Shown: one piece after another, positions 21,040 through 30,839 of the stretch
Layout: every line of letters begins with the position of its first letter
Numbering within the stretch: position 1 is the stretch's first letter
Origin: Closterium sp. NIES-65
Lineage: Eukaryota > Streptophyta > Zygnematophyceae > Desmidiales > Closteriaceae
DNA length: 64,000 nucleotides
Assembly (NCBI GenBank): GCA_948144175.1
Contig: CANXME010000419.1
Coordinates: forward strand, 1 to 64,000
Reading direction: 5' to 3'
Program-made: the position numbers and the translations under genes
The notes under the pieces: generated by a model
What the model saw: the letters and a program-made list of their open reading frames with translations, nothing else
Told to the model about the DNA's origin: nothing
Databases searched by the model: none

Positions 21040-21290
21040 AACCCGCCACTAGCAGCATCAGTAGCAGCAGTTTAGGCTGCCCCCAGCAAAACCAGAAGCA
21101 GCATAGGCTGCCCCAGCACTCGAGCAGCAGCTTAGGCTACCGCCAGCGCACCATCAGCAGCTTGGGCTGCCCCCAGTGCACCAGCAGCAGCTTAGGCTGC
21201 CCCCAGCAGAACCAGCAGCAGCATAGGCTGCCCCCAGCACACCAGTAGCAACTTAGGCTGCCCCCAGCAGAAACAGCAGCAGCATAGGGT
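21040..21290 (+). repeat. Minisatellite of about 30-35 bp
   Basis: Degenerate units CAGCAGCAGCTTAGGCTG CCCCCAGCA recur about seven times between 21058 and 21290. It joins the 165-bp repeat to the first recognisable Cop8 coding text at 21294. Confidence 0.75.
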
Positions 21291-21293
21291 CAC

Positions 21294-21893
21294 ATGGTGT
21301 GTACTAGAGTTCTACAGCAGCAGGGCCAGCCGCAGCACTCGCGGCAGTGGGGACCTACGGGTCCAAAGGGTGGAGCCCCCAGCAGTGGCTCAGCTAGCAG
21401 TGGGCGAGACGTCGGCCCCTGCGGGTACCGGGCCTTGACAGGCCCTAGTGCTGGCACCACCTGTTGGAGTCCTGACCACTCTGCGTCTAGCTGCTACCGT
21501 CGACTCGACGACCTCCACCGTGAGCGTTTTGGTCCTCACGCTATTACACCACACTGGCCCTCGCGACTTCGCCAGCGCACTGCTGCACCAGTTGAGTCTC
21601 ACCTACCTGGTCTAGGACCGTTCCCGGCTGCACGAGTAGAGACATGTGTTTCGAGTCTTGGTGCGTGTGTTGTTTCCAGTCCAGGCGCCTCTGAGGGTCT
21701 TTGTGTAGGAGCTGCAGCTACCACTAGTTTACCAGCCTTTGTAGCTGGCTCGGGTGCGACCTCACAGACTGCACAACTTTCCTTCACCCTAGACTCTGGA
21801 GCGTCCAACTATTTCTTTCGCGACTGTACTGACCTCACACCACTGCGCTCTCTAGTCAATGTCACCTTGGCTGACCCCTCTATGTGACCTGTA
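21294..21893 (+). pseudogene. Cop8 gag C-terminus and protease start
   Basis: The zinc-like array is kept as CGYRALTGPSAGTTC then C-x4-H-x4-C (WSPDHSASSCYRR), followed by the family helix LDDLHRERFG. Protease reads SFTLDSGASNYFFRDCTD (21780-21830). The frame then ends (TGA at 21885) where the copies continue GPVVA. The upstream QQQG text is made by the CAG-rich minisatellite, so I do not trust the nominal start. Confidence 0.75.
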
Positions 21894-23100
21894 GTTGCCC
21901 GCAGCACCACCACTCTCCCGTGTCCGGCGGCTCCCTCTGGGTTCCTCACAGGTTACTACACCCCCTCGTTCTCCAGGAACCTGGTAGGTGTCAGCCACCT
22001 CCACGACATAGGTGTAGTCACTACTTTCCCAGTCGACGAGCCTGTTGCCTCCTGTACAGTCGGTACCACTGGGGCCCCTCTGGCCACTTTTCACAGGGAG
22101 TCGGGCTCTGGTCTGTACTCACTACACACTAGGTCCCACCACACTTTGTCAGGTTAGGTCAGGTCAGGTCAGGTAGCTGCTGTGTCGTGTGAGTGTCGGT
22201 CCCTCACCCACCCGTCGGTCCTCTGGCACCACCGTCTAGGTCACCCGTCGTTTCTGTGTCTCAGTAGGATGGCACGTTACCGTCTGGTCTCAGGTCTCCC
22301 AGAGTCGCTTGCACCGCTTCCCCGCTCGCCTGCGCCGCTGTGCACTCCTTGCGTCGAGGGTCGGCAGAGCGCTGCCCCTCACTCCTCCTCGTTCCCCCCC
22401 CACCACGGCTCCCTTCCAGACCCTGCACTTGGACGTCTGGGGCCCCTCCCCGGTCCTTGGGCCACGTCAGGAGCGCTACTTCCTGATTGTGGTGGACGAC
22501 TACTCCAGCTACACCATGGTCTTCCCCTTGCGACGAAAGGCCGACATGCCTACCGTCCTCGAGCCGTGGCTACTAGCGTGGGGTGGCGCCCAGGGCCTGT
22601 GTGGGCTTTGCCTACACTCGGATCGTGGTGGTGAGTTTTCTTCCACTCGCCTGGAGACATTCTGTCAGGGTCGGAGGATCATCCAGTCTTACATGCTACC
22701 AGCCTCACCGCAGCAAAACGGGGTAGCCGAGCGACGCATCAGCCTGGTCATGGAGGTTGCCCGGACCTCCATGTACCATGCCGGTGCCCCCCAGTTCTTG
22801 TGGCCTCAGGCAGTCCGCTACGCCGCGCACCAGCTCCGGTGAACCTGTGGCCTAGTGATGCACGGCCACGGGTGACGCCGGTCTCCCTTTGGACAGGTTC
22901 TCCGGGCGTAGCAGCTGACTTCCGTGTCTGGGGTTCTCTGGCTCACGTTCGCGCCCCTGGCGCGAACAAGTTGTCTCCGTGCACTCGTGCCTGCGTCTTC
23001 CTTGGCTTCCCGTTGGACACCTCCGGCTGGGTGTTCTACGACCCACTCACCTACCAGTTCTTCGCTTCTTAGGACGTCACGTTCGACGAGTCTGTGTGTT
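21894..23100 (+). pseudogene. Cop8 protease tail and integrase
   Basis: HPSVLWHHRLGHPSF (22210) and APLCTPCVEGRQ (22330) form the HHCC motif. A frameshift near 22395 leads to the core LHLDVWGPSP (22425), LHSDRGGEFSS (22612) and PQQNGVAERRI (22707), so all three catalytic acidic residues are present across frames. The C-terminal region (FRVWGSLAHVRAPGANKLSP, FLGFPLDTSGWVFYDP) follows after a shift near 22840, up to a TAG where SQDVTFDESV is expected (23070). Inactive as read. Confidence 0.82.
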
Positions 23101-23689
23101 AGTACAGGAGTCGCCCCCACCAAGGTACTGAGGTCTTTTCCCCCCCGCTGTTCCTCACCCTTGAGCCCCCACCGGTCGCTCCGATAGCCCCCCCACCCTC
23201 GCGTCCTGCCCCGTCAGGTGTGTCGCACGTCACTCTGCAGTCTTCCCCCCCGCAGCGTCCAGTCCGTGCCGTGTCTGAGGGTGTGGGAGGTGCACTTGCG
23301 GAGGGTGAGGGTACTGGGGCTGCAGGAGCTGGTGGTGTCGGCTGTGGGGGTGCAGGGGTTGTGGGCGTGGAGGTCACTCCTGTGGAGGACACGGCAGCCT
23401 CGACTCGGCGGCCTCGCCCCGCCTCACCCCTTGGCTTCCCGTCCGTCCCGCGGTTTCCTCCTCGTTCTTCTCTGCGGCCGGTTGCTGCGGAGCCTTGGGG
23501 TGTTCCTGCGGGAGGTACTAGAGGCCCCGGGGGTGTCAGTGGTGGAGGTGCTGGTTTGGTGGGTGCTGGAGCTGGAGGCACTAGCACTGTGGCACCTACA
23601 CCGCGCACTGTACGTTTCCTGACCCGTGAGCAGCGTCTCCTCAGGTTGGAGAGGGAGGAGCGTGAGCGGTTTGAGAGGGCACAGCAGCA

Positions 23690-23705
23690 GGAGCAGCAGC
23701 AGCAG

Positions 23706-23763
<58 letters not shown>

Positions 23764-23790
23764 CGCAACAGCAGCAGGAGAGAGTAGAGG
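23690..23790 (+). repeat. CAG trinucleotide tract
   Basis: Near-pure CAG repeat, interrupted by CAC, CAA and CCG codons, in the poly-Gln reading frame of Cop8. The opposite strand gives a long poly-Leu ORF that is only a shadow. Confidence 0.9.
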
Positions 23791-24525
23791 AGGAGTAACA
23801 ACCGCAGCAGGAGAGGGTAGAGGAGGAGTCACGACCGCACCAGGAGAGGGTAGAGCAGGAGTCCCGCCCGCAGCAGCAGGTGCAGTTACAGACACAGTAG
23901 GAGAGAGTAGAGGACCAGTCACGGCCGCACCAGGAGAGGGTAGAGCAGCAGTCCCACCCGCACCAGCAGGTGCAATTACAGACCCAGCAGGAGAGAGTAG
24001 AGGAGGATTCACGGCCGTAGCAGGAGAGGGTAGCACAAGAGTCCCGGTCGCAGCAGCGGGTGCAGCTGCAGTCGCAGCAGGAGAGGGCAGACGCGGAGCC
24101 ACAGGAGCAGCAACAGGGGCCGGTACCGTCGCAGCAGACGCCAGAGGAGGCGGAGCAGCAGCGACTGCAACTACGTGACCTCCCCGACCCAGCACCTGCA
24201 CGCTTTGTTCGTGGTCCCCTACCGTCCCCTCCTGTTCCCCCTGTTGAGTCCCTGTCCTCGTCCCAGTGGACTCGTCGTTCTCCCCTCAGTCGTGCTGTGT
24301 CCCCAGAGCGTCGTCGGTCCCGTTACCGTGCAGACGGTCCGTTCCACCTTGTTCTTCGCTCTCGTGTTCCACCTCCTCCTGTCCTTCCACAGCCTCCTGA
24401 GTCGTTCCTCACTGTGCTTCACGATCCGTTATCCGACTACCTTCGTGCCTCCCGTCCTGTCGTCTCCCGTGTTTTGTCCGCGTTGGTCACTCACCCGACT
24501 GCACCCCTGTCGTCTGTCTCAGCAC

Positions 24526-24530
24526 TTGTT
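24526..24530. other. Target-site duplication of Cop9, left copy
   Basis: TTGTT directly before the first base of the Cop9 3' LTR. The identical right copy is 31990-31994. Five base pairs is the usual duplication length for Ty1/copia integrases. Confidence 0.93.
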
Positions 24531-24676
24531 TGAGAAGAATAGAACGAGAATGAATGAACTATGAATGAAGTGAGTACATATAGGAAACCCTAATTCGGTT
24601 GTACCCCCTATGGGATACCCCACTATAGCCTACACAACAGCATAAGGAATATAACGTTCTGACACACCCCCATAGG
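24531..24676 (-). repeat. Cop9 3' LTR and polypurine tract
   Basis: LTR 24531-24664 (134 bp; minus strand TGTCAGAACG ... TTCTTCTCA). Just upstream on the minus strand is CTATGGGGGTG (24675-24665), the polypurine tract. It contains the family core GTGGGGTATCCC and TTAGGGTTTCCTA. Confidence 0.93.
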
Positions 24677-24696
24677 CAAAGTGGGGGAGAACAAGG

Positions 24697-24788
24697 GGTC
24701 ACAAGACCAGTCAAGCAAAACAGAGCAAGCTCAGGGTGGATCACAAAGTCACCACACAGTCCGAGCACAACGACAAGGCCACAAGGCC
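24697..24788 (-). other. Cop9 copy of the three-hairpin 3' UTR module
   Basis: On the minus strand: hairpin 1 GGCC-TTGT-GGCC (24788-24777). Hairpin 2 is GCTCGG (24766) with CTGAGC (24734-24729), using one G-U pair, and GTGG with CCAC inside. Hairpin 3 is GGTC-TTGT-GACC (24708-24697). The A-to-G change in hairpin 2 keeps pairing. Confidence 0.72.
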
Positions 24789-24871
24789 AGTTCACATGCA
24801 GGAGTACACACATATATATATAGAGCTAGACAAGCAAGAGCAGGTATATATATGTGACAGTACAAGCAAGG

Positions 24872-26858
24872 TCAAGAGGAGAGCAAGCGAGGCAAGACAG
24901 GTACAAGACCCAGCTGAGTGCAGAAGCGCTGATGGTCACAAGGCGCGAGTGCCTTGGTGAACACGTCAGCAGTGTTGGCCTCAGAGGCCACGTACGCAAG
25001 CCGCAACTGTCCACGCTGCTGTAGCTCACGAGCAAGGAAGTAGCGGAGAGCAATGTGCTTCGTTCTGTGCTCTAGGCGCTGCTCTCCACACAAGGCCAGC
25101 ATGGCCTTGTTGTCTACGTACAGCACTGGAGGAGAACGAGGCGGCTCTCCAAGGTCAGTCAACAGGTAGGTGAGCCAGCGAAGCTCCTGTGCAGCCATGG
25201 CCCCGGCATAGATCTCAGCCTCACAACTGGAGCTGAGGACAGAAGACGAGCGAGTAGCCCGCCACGAGACAGAGCCGGAACCAAGACTGAAGGTGTAACC
25301 CTGTGACGACCGCTGCGTAGCCTGGTCGTCAGCCCAAGAAGCGTCCGCGTGCCCCGTAAGGACCACTGGACTCCGCCCTCCAAGCACTAGCCCCATGCCC
25401 GACGTACTGCACAGGTAGCGCAACACCCTCTTCGCTGCAGCCATGTGCTCTGGTCGGTGTCTCCCAGGAGCAACATAGCGTGCAAGAATGCTAAGAGGGT
25501 ATGCAAGGTCAGGTCGTGTGCAGGTCATCAGGTACATGAGGCAGCCAACAAGCTCTGGGTACGGGCCACTCGACTCTACGGACTCATCCGAAGGCAGAGC
25601 TGAGAGCGAGTGGCGAGTAGACAGAGGAGTGGCCTGAGGCGAGGAGTACGTGAAGCCGAAGCGCTGAAGGACCTGCTGCACCATGTGTGACTGAGTCAAG
25701 GTAATGGTGCGGCGTGCTCTGTCCCGAGTGATCTGTAAGCCAAGATAGCTGCGCAGTTCACCCAGGTCTGTGCACGTGTGTCTCTTCAGCAGCTCGCACT
25801 TCACGTAGGCGAGTCCAGTAGTGTCCGCTGTGGCAAAGACCAAGTCGTCGACGTACACGAGGATGTAGAACGGGGGCAGAGAAGTGTCGGTGCGCAGAAA
25901 CAGCGAAGGGTCAGCAGTAGAGGGAGCAAACCCAAGAGCCGCAAGCGTAGTCCTCAGTGTGTTGTGCCACTCACGCGGTGCCTGGCGGAGACCGTAGACT
26001 GGCCGTCGGAGGCTCCACTGTGTGCCAGGAAGGAAACGACCCAGTGAAGCCAGGTGGGCGGCGCAGCCAGATCTCCTCGTGCAGGCTACCCTGCAAGAAA
26101 GCAGTGCTGAAGTCAAGAGAGTAAAGCTCATAGTCGCGCAGAGCAGCTATGTGCAGCAGCACCCGAAGAGTGGTCATCTTCGGGGTGGGGGAGAAGGTCT
26201 GAAAGTAGTCAACTCCCTGCCGCTGACTGAAGCCACGAGCGACGTACCGCGCCTTCAAGACAGGTGGAGAGCCCGGCGGCCGCTTCACCCTGAAGATCCA
26301 CATGCCACTGACGATGTTCGCCCCAGGAGGGGGAACCGCGTCAACGTAGGTGCCTGTGGACTTCCAGGAAGCCATCTCTGCATCCATAGCTGCCTGCCAC
26401 TGAGAGGAGTAGGGACCCTCTACGGCCTCTGCGTAAGAGCGCGGAGTCGGGATGTCTAGTGCATCCGGGTCTCCCTCAGGGGCAAGCAGTACAGACGCGA
26501 GATGAGGTGAAGCAGTAGCCAGACACTGGAACTCCTCCTGCCTGTCCTCAAGGACGTCCGTGCCAAGAGCACACTCACCCCCGACGGACCGAGGACAGAC
26601 AGACGCAGACTCAGCAACAAGACTGGCAGCGTAGTCTAGACGACAGTGAGCAGCAAAGTCGACGAGCTCAGCAACAAGCGCAGACGCAGCAGCGGACTCA
26701 AACGAGGGGTCAGTGACGACAGTAGCAAGAAGACGCGTGACAGTAGGACTGGCAGCGCGAAGAGAGTCTAACTCTGGGTTTGTAAGCGCAAGAAGAGAGG
26801 ACTCAGGAGGAGAAGGCAAAGGGGCACGCAGAGGAGTAGTGGACGGACGCAGAGACAT
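24872..26858 (-). pseudogene. Cop9 reverse transcriptase-RNase H (one frameshift)
   Basis: Pre-RT: SFESAAASALVAELVDFAAH and GGECALGTDVLEDRQEEF. RT: GTYVDAVPPPGANIVSGMWI, LYSLDFSTAFLQGSLHEEIW. An extra T near 26031 shifts frame within TGSFPPGTQW. The second frame (ending 24872) holds the catalytic box YILVYVDDLVFATAD. RNase H follows: GHADASWADDQATQ, SSSCEAEIYAGAMAAQ, YVDNKAMLAL, HRTKHIALRYFLARE, NTADVFTKALAPCDHQRF. Every active-site acidic residue is intact, so a single-base event separates this from a working RT-RH. Converts element RNA to cDNA in the particle. Confidence 0.92.
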
Positions 26859-27560
26859 CCGGTGCGTGCCAGGGACAGGAGGAGGACGCTGACGCGAACC
26901 GCGACCACTAGCGCGAGCAGCACGAACAGGCGACGCGGGACGAGACGCAGGCTCACGACGCTCAACAAGACCTCCAGTAGGACCAGTGTAAGGAGAGGGA
27001 GCAGGAAGTGGGGAGGCGGGCTCTAACTGTGACTATGACTGGACAGGCGGTGGGCACTCTACAGGAGGAGAAAGACCAAGAACCTACTGCAGGAGCGGAA
27101 CGAAGTACGGCCGAGGCCGCGCGGCGACTCCAGACACAGCAGGGACAGCACCAGCACCCTCAGCACCTCCGGCAGCACTAGCGCCAACAGCACCTCCAGC
27201 GGCAGGACCTCCAGCAGCACCCGCAGCACGACCACCGCCAGGATAGACAGCAGCAGTCTCAGCACCAGCACCCTCCGCAGCGCCAGCTCCACTAGGACCC
27301 GCACGCCCAGCAGCTCCGGGACCGGCGGCACCAGCACCCTCAGCGGCCGAAGAAGCTCCAGCTCCAGCAGCGCGCCTCCAGCGGCGAGCAAACCACTCGC
27401 GCAGCTCCTGTGGAGAGAGTGGTTCCCGCCGAGACGGAGCACCCAGAGAACCTCCAGGCCCAGCACCGCCAGACGCCACAAGGGGAGGTCCAGCGGCCGC
27501 AGGCTCCGCACCTCCAGGCCCAGCAGCCCCAGACGCAGCACCCCCAGGCTCAGCAGCTCC
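26859..27560 (-). pseudogene. Cop9 INT-RT insert, second part, with LREW module
   Basis: Same frame as gag-INT but after the TAA at 27561. Reads EPLSPQELREWFARRWRRA (about 27420-27360), then a Gly-Ala collagen-like block, and PRPYFVPLLQ before a TAG at 27084 (family sequence has QQVLDLPP). A second TAG lies near 27036 in place of Gln (family QSQLEPASPLP). The rest up to 26859 is the variable Ser/Pro/Arg-rich stretch. Confidence 0.75.
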
Positions 27561-30500
27561 TTACGTAGCACCCCCAGACTCAGCAGCTCCAGACGCAGCA
27601 CCCCCAGGCTCAGCAGCTCCCGACTTAGTACCCCAGGACTCAGCAGCCCTAGGCTCAGCACCCCCAGTCGCAGTACCCCTAGGCTCAGCACCCCCAGGCG
27701 CAGCACCCCCAGTCTCAGCACCCCTAGGCGCAGCACCCACGCGCACGGCACCCCCAGAGTCAGCACCCCCAGGCTCAGCACCCGCAGCAGTACCAGAGTC
27801 ACCAGCAACCTCGACTGGCTTGACTGCGTCAACCTGGGACACACCTAAAGGGGCAGGACCTTGAGGGGGAAGGGGGTCTACCGGGGGGGCACCTGGCACA
27901 AGGAAGTGTGGCGGTGGGGGGAGGGAAGGAGTGCGGTAGGGGAAGAGACGGTAGAAGGGGACCGACTCGTCGAACGTGACGTCCTGGGAGGACAGAACAC
28001 GACAAGAGGAGGGGTGGTAGAACTGCCACCCTGGGGCGTCAGGGGGGAAGCCCAGGAAGACACCGGGAGCAGCACGAGGAGACAGCTTGTCCGCAGACAA
28101 GTCGCGGACAAACGCCCGAGATCCCCAGACACGGAACGCAGACGCATCGCCGACCTTCCCCGTCCACAGCAGAGCTGGGGAGGTCTCCGGCCGGGAGACC
28201 CTGGGGTGAAGGTTGAGCTGATGCGCCGCGTACCGAACCGCAAACGGCCACAGAAAATGGGGGGCAGCCGCATGCATCATGGACGTACGAGCGACGTCCA
28301 TGACCATGCCAATGCGGCGCTCAGCAATCCCATTTTGCTGTGGAGATTCCGGAAGCGTAAAGGTTTGGCGGATCCCCCGTGCACGACAGTAGGCCCGCGG
28401 AAGGCCAGAGGAGAACTCCCCACATCGGTCAGAGTGCAGACGCAGAACAGGAAAGTCCGAGCCGAAGCTCCTCCTGAGCTGGAGACGAGTTGCGCGGATC
28501 CAGTCGATCAGCACCTCAGTGACATCACCCTTGCTGCGCAAGGGGAAGACTGTGGTGTAACGCGAGTAGTCGTCAACCACCAGCAGGAAGTAGCGCTCGT
28601 GACCCTGCCCACGGACGCGGGGCGGGCCCCATACGTCCATGTGAAGTGTCTGCAGAGGAGCCTCTGTCGGGGGAAACTGGGAGGAGTGAGGAGCAGCCCG
28701 GAGGCGCCCCTCGATACAGGGGACACAGGAAGGTCCTGGTCCCGAAGGAAGGGGAGGGAGAGACCGGGGGAGACCAGAGACAAGGACACGGGAAGTCATG
28801 CCCCAAAGACGAGGCAAGGAGGGGTGGCCAAGACGGTGGTGCGACAGGAGAGTCTCGTGAGACAGGAGGCGACACGAACAGGGGGCAGACTCAGGACCAC
28901 ACCGGGACGCAGCAGCAAACACCTGACCCGACGCAGCTACCTGGCCAGACGCAGGGACAGGAGGAGACTCAGTGGTCAGGGTGTAGAGGCTCGACCCTGG
29001 CCGACGCGAGAACGTGGCCAGGTGCCGGCCTGTGCGTGCGTCCGTGCAGTGGGTCACCCGCTGACTCGCAGGAGTAAACTGGTGAACCCCCGCATCCTGC
29101 AGGTCAGCACCACTCACCAAGTTCGTCGAGAACGAGGGGAGGTACAGACCAGACAGGGTGCCCGAGGGGGCAGCCGGACACGGGAGGACAGTGGAGAAGT
29201 GAGAGAGGACAGGACCCCCAGAGGGGTCAGCCAGGGAGACTGCAACGGGCCGACCAAGTGGCGTGAGTGTGGTGCGGTCTCGAAAGAAGGAGCGAGAAGC
29301 CCCTGAGTCAAGTGTGAAAGTGAGGGAGGCCGAAGCCGACGCAGTACCTGGGAGCGTAGCCTCACCAGTACCTAAGAGCGCAGACGCACTGGCACCTAGA
29401 GCAGCAGCCTCACAAGCACCTAGCGCAGCAGTACCAATGCGCGGGTCGGGCGGGAAACACCGGTAACAATCACCCTCCTCACTAATAGTCACAGCATACA
29501 TGGCAGCAAGGATAGCATCAAAGTCAAGATCAAAGATAGCTACACCAGCCCTAGATAGCTCTCCCCAGCGGGGAATCTCATTAGCCTCGGGGAACAGCTG
29601 ACGCCAAGCGTCCGTCACGCGGCCAAAGCAGCGCTGGGTGGGGTGGGCACCCCCACACTGCTCACCCGCGCGGTCGCCGGAACGAAGGACGTAGGCGCAC
29701 GGACCAGTACCCCCACCCCTTTGACGCTGCGTGTACCACTCACGGAGCTGCTGGGGCGGGAGGATGTCCCGCGAACGCTGCTGCTGTTGCTGCTGCTGCT
29801 GGCGCTGACCACTACCAAAGCCGCTCCGCTGCGGGGCACCACCCCGACCAGCTCCACCCCCTCCGCCACCGCCGCCTCCACCTCCGCCACCACCACCGCC
29901 TCCACTCCCACCGCTGCCGCCGCCACCGCCGCCTCCTCCGCCGCTGCCACCACCACCGCCGCCTCCGCTACTACTCCCACCGCCGCCCCCACTCCCTCCG
30001 CCGCCTCCACCGCCACCTCCACCGCCCCCTCCAGCTCCACCCGCGCCCTTGCCCCCCTTGCCCTTGCCAGGGCGGCGTCTCCCGCTAGGGGCAGACGCCG
30101 CGCCGACCGACTCAAGACCAAGCAGGTCGGCAGCAGCAGCAGAGGCAACACAGGGCAGTAGGGGGGAAGGAGAACACCCCTCAAAGATGGGGTTGCAAGG
30201 GTCACCACGAGAGGCTCCGACAGCGACGATGCTCTTCTCCGCCGCCAGGAGGGCCTTCTCGAGGAGGTCGACAGTGAGAGTGGTGGGACAGACTGAGAGG
30301 AAGTTGTCCCTGACTACGCGAAGGGAGTCAGGGAGGCGTGTGACTATGTAGTAGAGAGTGATGTACATGGGGGGGGGGTTCTTGGCGCAGAACTCAGCAG
30401 GAAGGGCGGCGCGGTAGCGAGTGTCACTAGTGCGGAGGTGCGTAATGAGGTCAGCGACAGTGGGAAAGGCAGTGAGATCAGGAAAGAGGTACGGTAGCAT

Positions 30501-30839
30501 GAGACGGCTCAGTGCAGCAGTGGCAGGGGAAGAGTAGCGCGCAACTACAGCGTCGTACAAGGTCTGAGCACTCTTGTACTGACTAAAGTGCGCGCGCTCA
30601 GTGGTGGGCAAGTGGCGACGCACAGCAAGACGTGCAGCAGCATCGCGGGTGGCCCACTGAGAGCGAACAGTGGGGTCAGCATCAGCAGCAGGGGCAGGAG
30701 AGGCGCCAGAGCTGAGGTCAAAGAGGGAAAGGCCGTCCGCCCTATCGCACTGTAAGAACAGCTGCAGGTCGTCGACCCAGATCTCAAAGTCAATGGCTCG
30801 ACCCTCAGCGTCAAAAGCGAGGACACTAGGGGTAGCCAT
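27561..30839 (-). CDS. Cop9 Gag-protease-integrase ORF (about 1092 aa)
   Basis: An open frame of 1106 codons from 30881; I prefer the second ATG at 30839 (MATPSVLAFDAEGRA) because all copies conserve it. Capsid-like region to about residue 230; Gly-rich tract at 29840-30060; Gln run; PPQQLREWYTQRQRGGG (about 29740); zinc-binding-like C-x13-C-x3-H-x4-C (about 29627-29700); protease TFTLDSGASRSFFRD (about 29310). Integrase follows: HETLLSHHRLGHPS and PSCVPCIEGR (HHCC), catalytic LHMDVWGPP, LHSDRCGEFSS and PQQNGIAERRI, then the SH3-like C-terminal region with RVWGSRAFVRD. The last 120 codons enter the Pro/Gly-rich insert and end at TAA. The frame continues in the insert, so the stop is probably a mutation, not the natural end. 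Confidence 0.93.
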   Translation of the reverse strand: MATPSVLAFDAEGRAIDFEIWVDDLQLFLQCDRADGLSLFDLSSGASPAPAADADPTVRSQWATRDAAARLAVRRHLPTTERAHFSQYKSAQTLYDAVVARYSSPATAALSRLMLPYLFPDLTAFPTVADLITHLRTSDTRYRAALPAEFCAKNPPPMYITLYYIVTRLPDSLRVVRDNFLSVCPTTLTVDLLEKALLAAEKSIVAVGASRGDPCNPIFEGCSPSPLLPCVASAAAADLLGLESVGAASAPSGRRRPGKGKGGKGAGGAGGGGGGGGGGGGGSGGGGGSSSGGGGGGGSGGGGGGGGGSGGSGGGGGGGGGGGGGGGGGAGRGGAPQRSGFGSGQRQQQQQQQQRSRDILPPQQLREWYTQRQRGGGTGPCAYVLRSGDRAGEQCGGAHPTQRCFGRVTDAWRQLFPEANEIPRWGELSRAGVAIFDLDFDAILAAMYAVTISEEGDCYRCFPPDPRIGTAALGACEAAALGASASALLGTGEATLPGTASASASLTFTLDSGASRSFFRDRTTLTPLGRPVAVSLADPSGGPVLSHFSTVLPCPAAPSGTLSGLYLPSFSTNLVSGADLQDAGVHQFTPASQRVTHCTDARTGRHLATFSRRPGSSLYTLTTESPPVPASGQVAASGQVFAAASRCGPESAPCSCRLLSHETLLSHHRLGHPSLPRLWGMTSRVLVSGLPRSLPPLPSGPGPSCVPCIEGRLRAAPHSSQFPPTEAPLQTLHMDVWGPPRVRGQGHERYFLLVVDDYSRYTTVFPLRSKGDVTEVLIDWIRATRLQLRRSFGSDFPVLRLHSDRCGEFSSGLPRAYCRARGIRQTFTLPESPQQNGIAERRIGMVMDVARTSMMHAAAPHFLWPFAVRYAAHQLNLHPRVSRPETSPALLWTGKVGDASAFRVWGSRAFVRDLSADKLSPRAAPGVFLGFPPDAPGWQFYHPSSCRVLSSQDVTFDESVPFYRLFPYRTPSLPPPPHFLVPGAPPVDPLPPQGPAPLGVSQVDAVKPVEVAGDSGTAAGAEPGGADSGGAVRVGAAPRGAETGGAAPGGAEPRGTATGGAEPRAAESWGTKSGAAEPGGAASGAAESGGAT

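Larger units (their letters stand above)
21294..24530 (+). mobile_element. Cop8 part 1: gag C-terminus to INT-RT insert
   Basis: Plus-strand coding relics in order: zinc-knuckle-like gag tail, protease, integrase and a Gln/Glu-rich insert. It is cut at 24530 by Cop9, whose TTGTT duplication is intact. It continues in the same frame at 31995. Sequence is more divergent from Cop7/Cop9 than those are from each other, so this is a separate subfamily. The 5' end is missing. Confidence 0.85.
23101..24530 (+). pseudogene. Cop8 INT-RT insert: poly-Gln and QERVEEE repeats
   Basis: The frame from 23220 starts with Pro-rich and Gly-rich text (GGTRGPGGVSGGGAG). It changes at about 23640 to a charged helical stretch (LRLEREERERFERAQ), poly-Gln (23680-23780) and about nine QERVEEESRPH-type repeats of 33 bp (23770-24090). 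TAA/TAG at 23796, 23898 and 24018 break it. The segment after 24170 (DLPDPAPARFVRGPLPS and VLSALVTHP) is the conserved pre-RT region. A coiled coil in place of the collagen-like tract of sister copies is inferred. Confidence 0.7.

Noticed and set aside
20479..21290. CRISPR-like array
   Set aside because: Units are contiguous 165-bp and about 33-bp tandem repeats without unique spacers, in a eukaryotic retrotransposon context.
23424..23801. Poly-Leu ORF on the minus strand
   Set aside because: Complement of the CAG tract and repeat region of Cop8.
27861..29306. 481-codon plus-strand ORF
   Set aside because: Antisense to the Cop9 gag-integrase frame, with charged low-complexity content and no motif; an effect of high GC.
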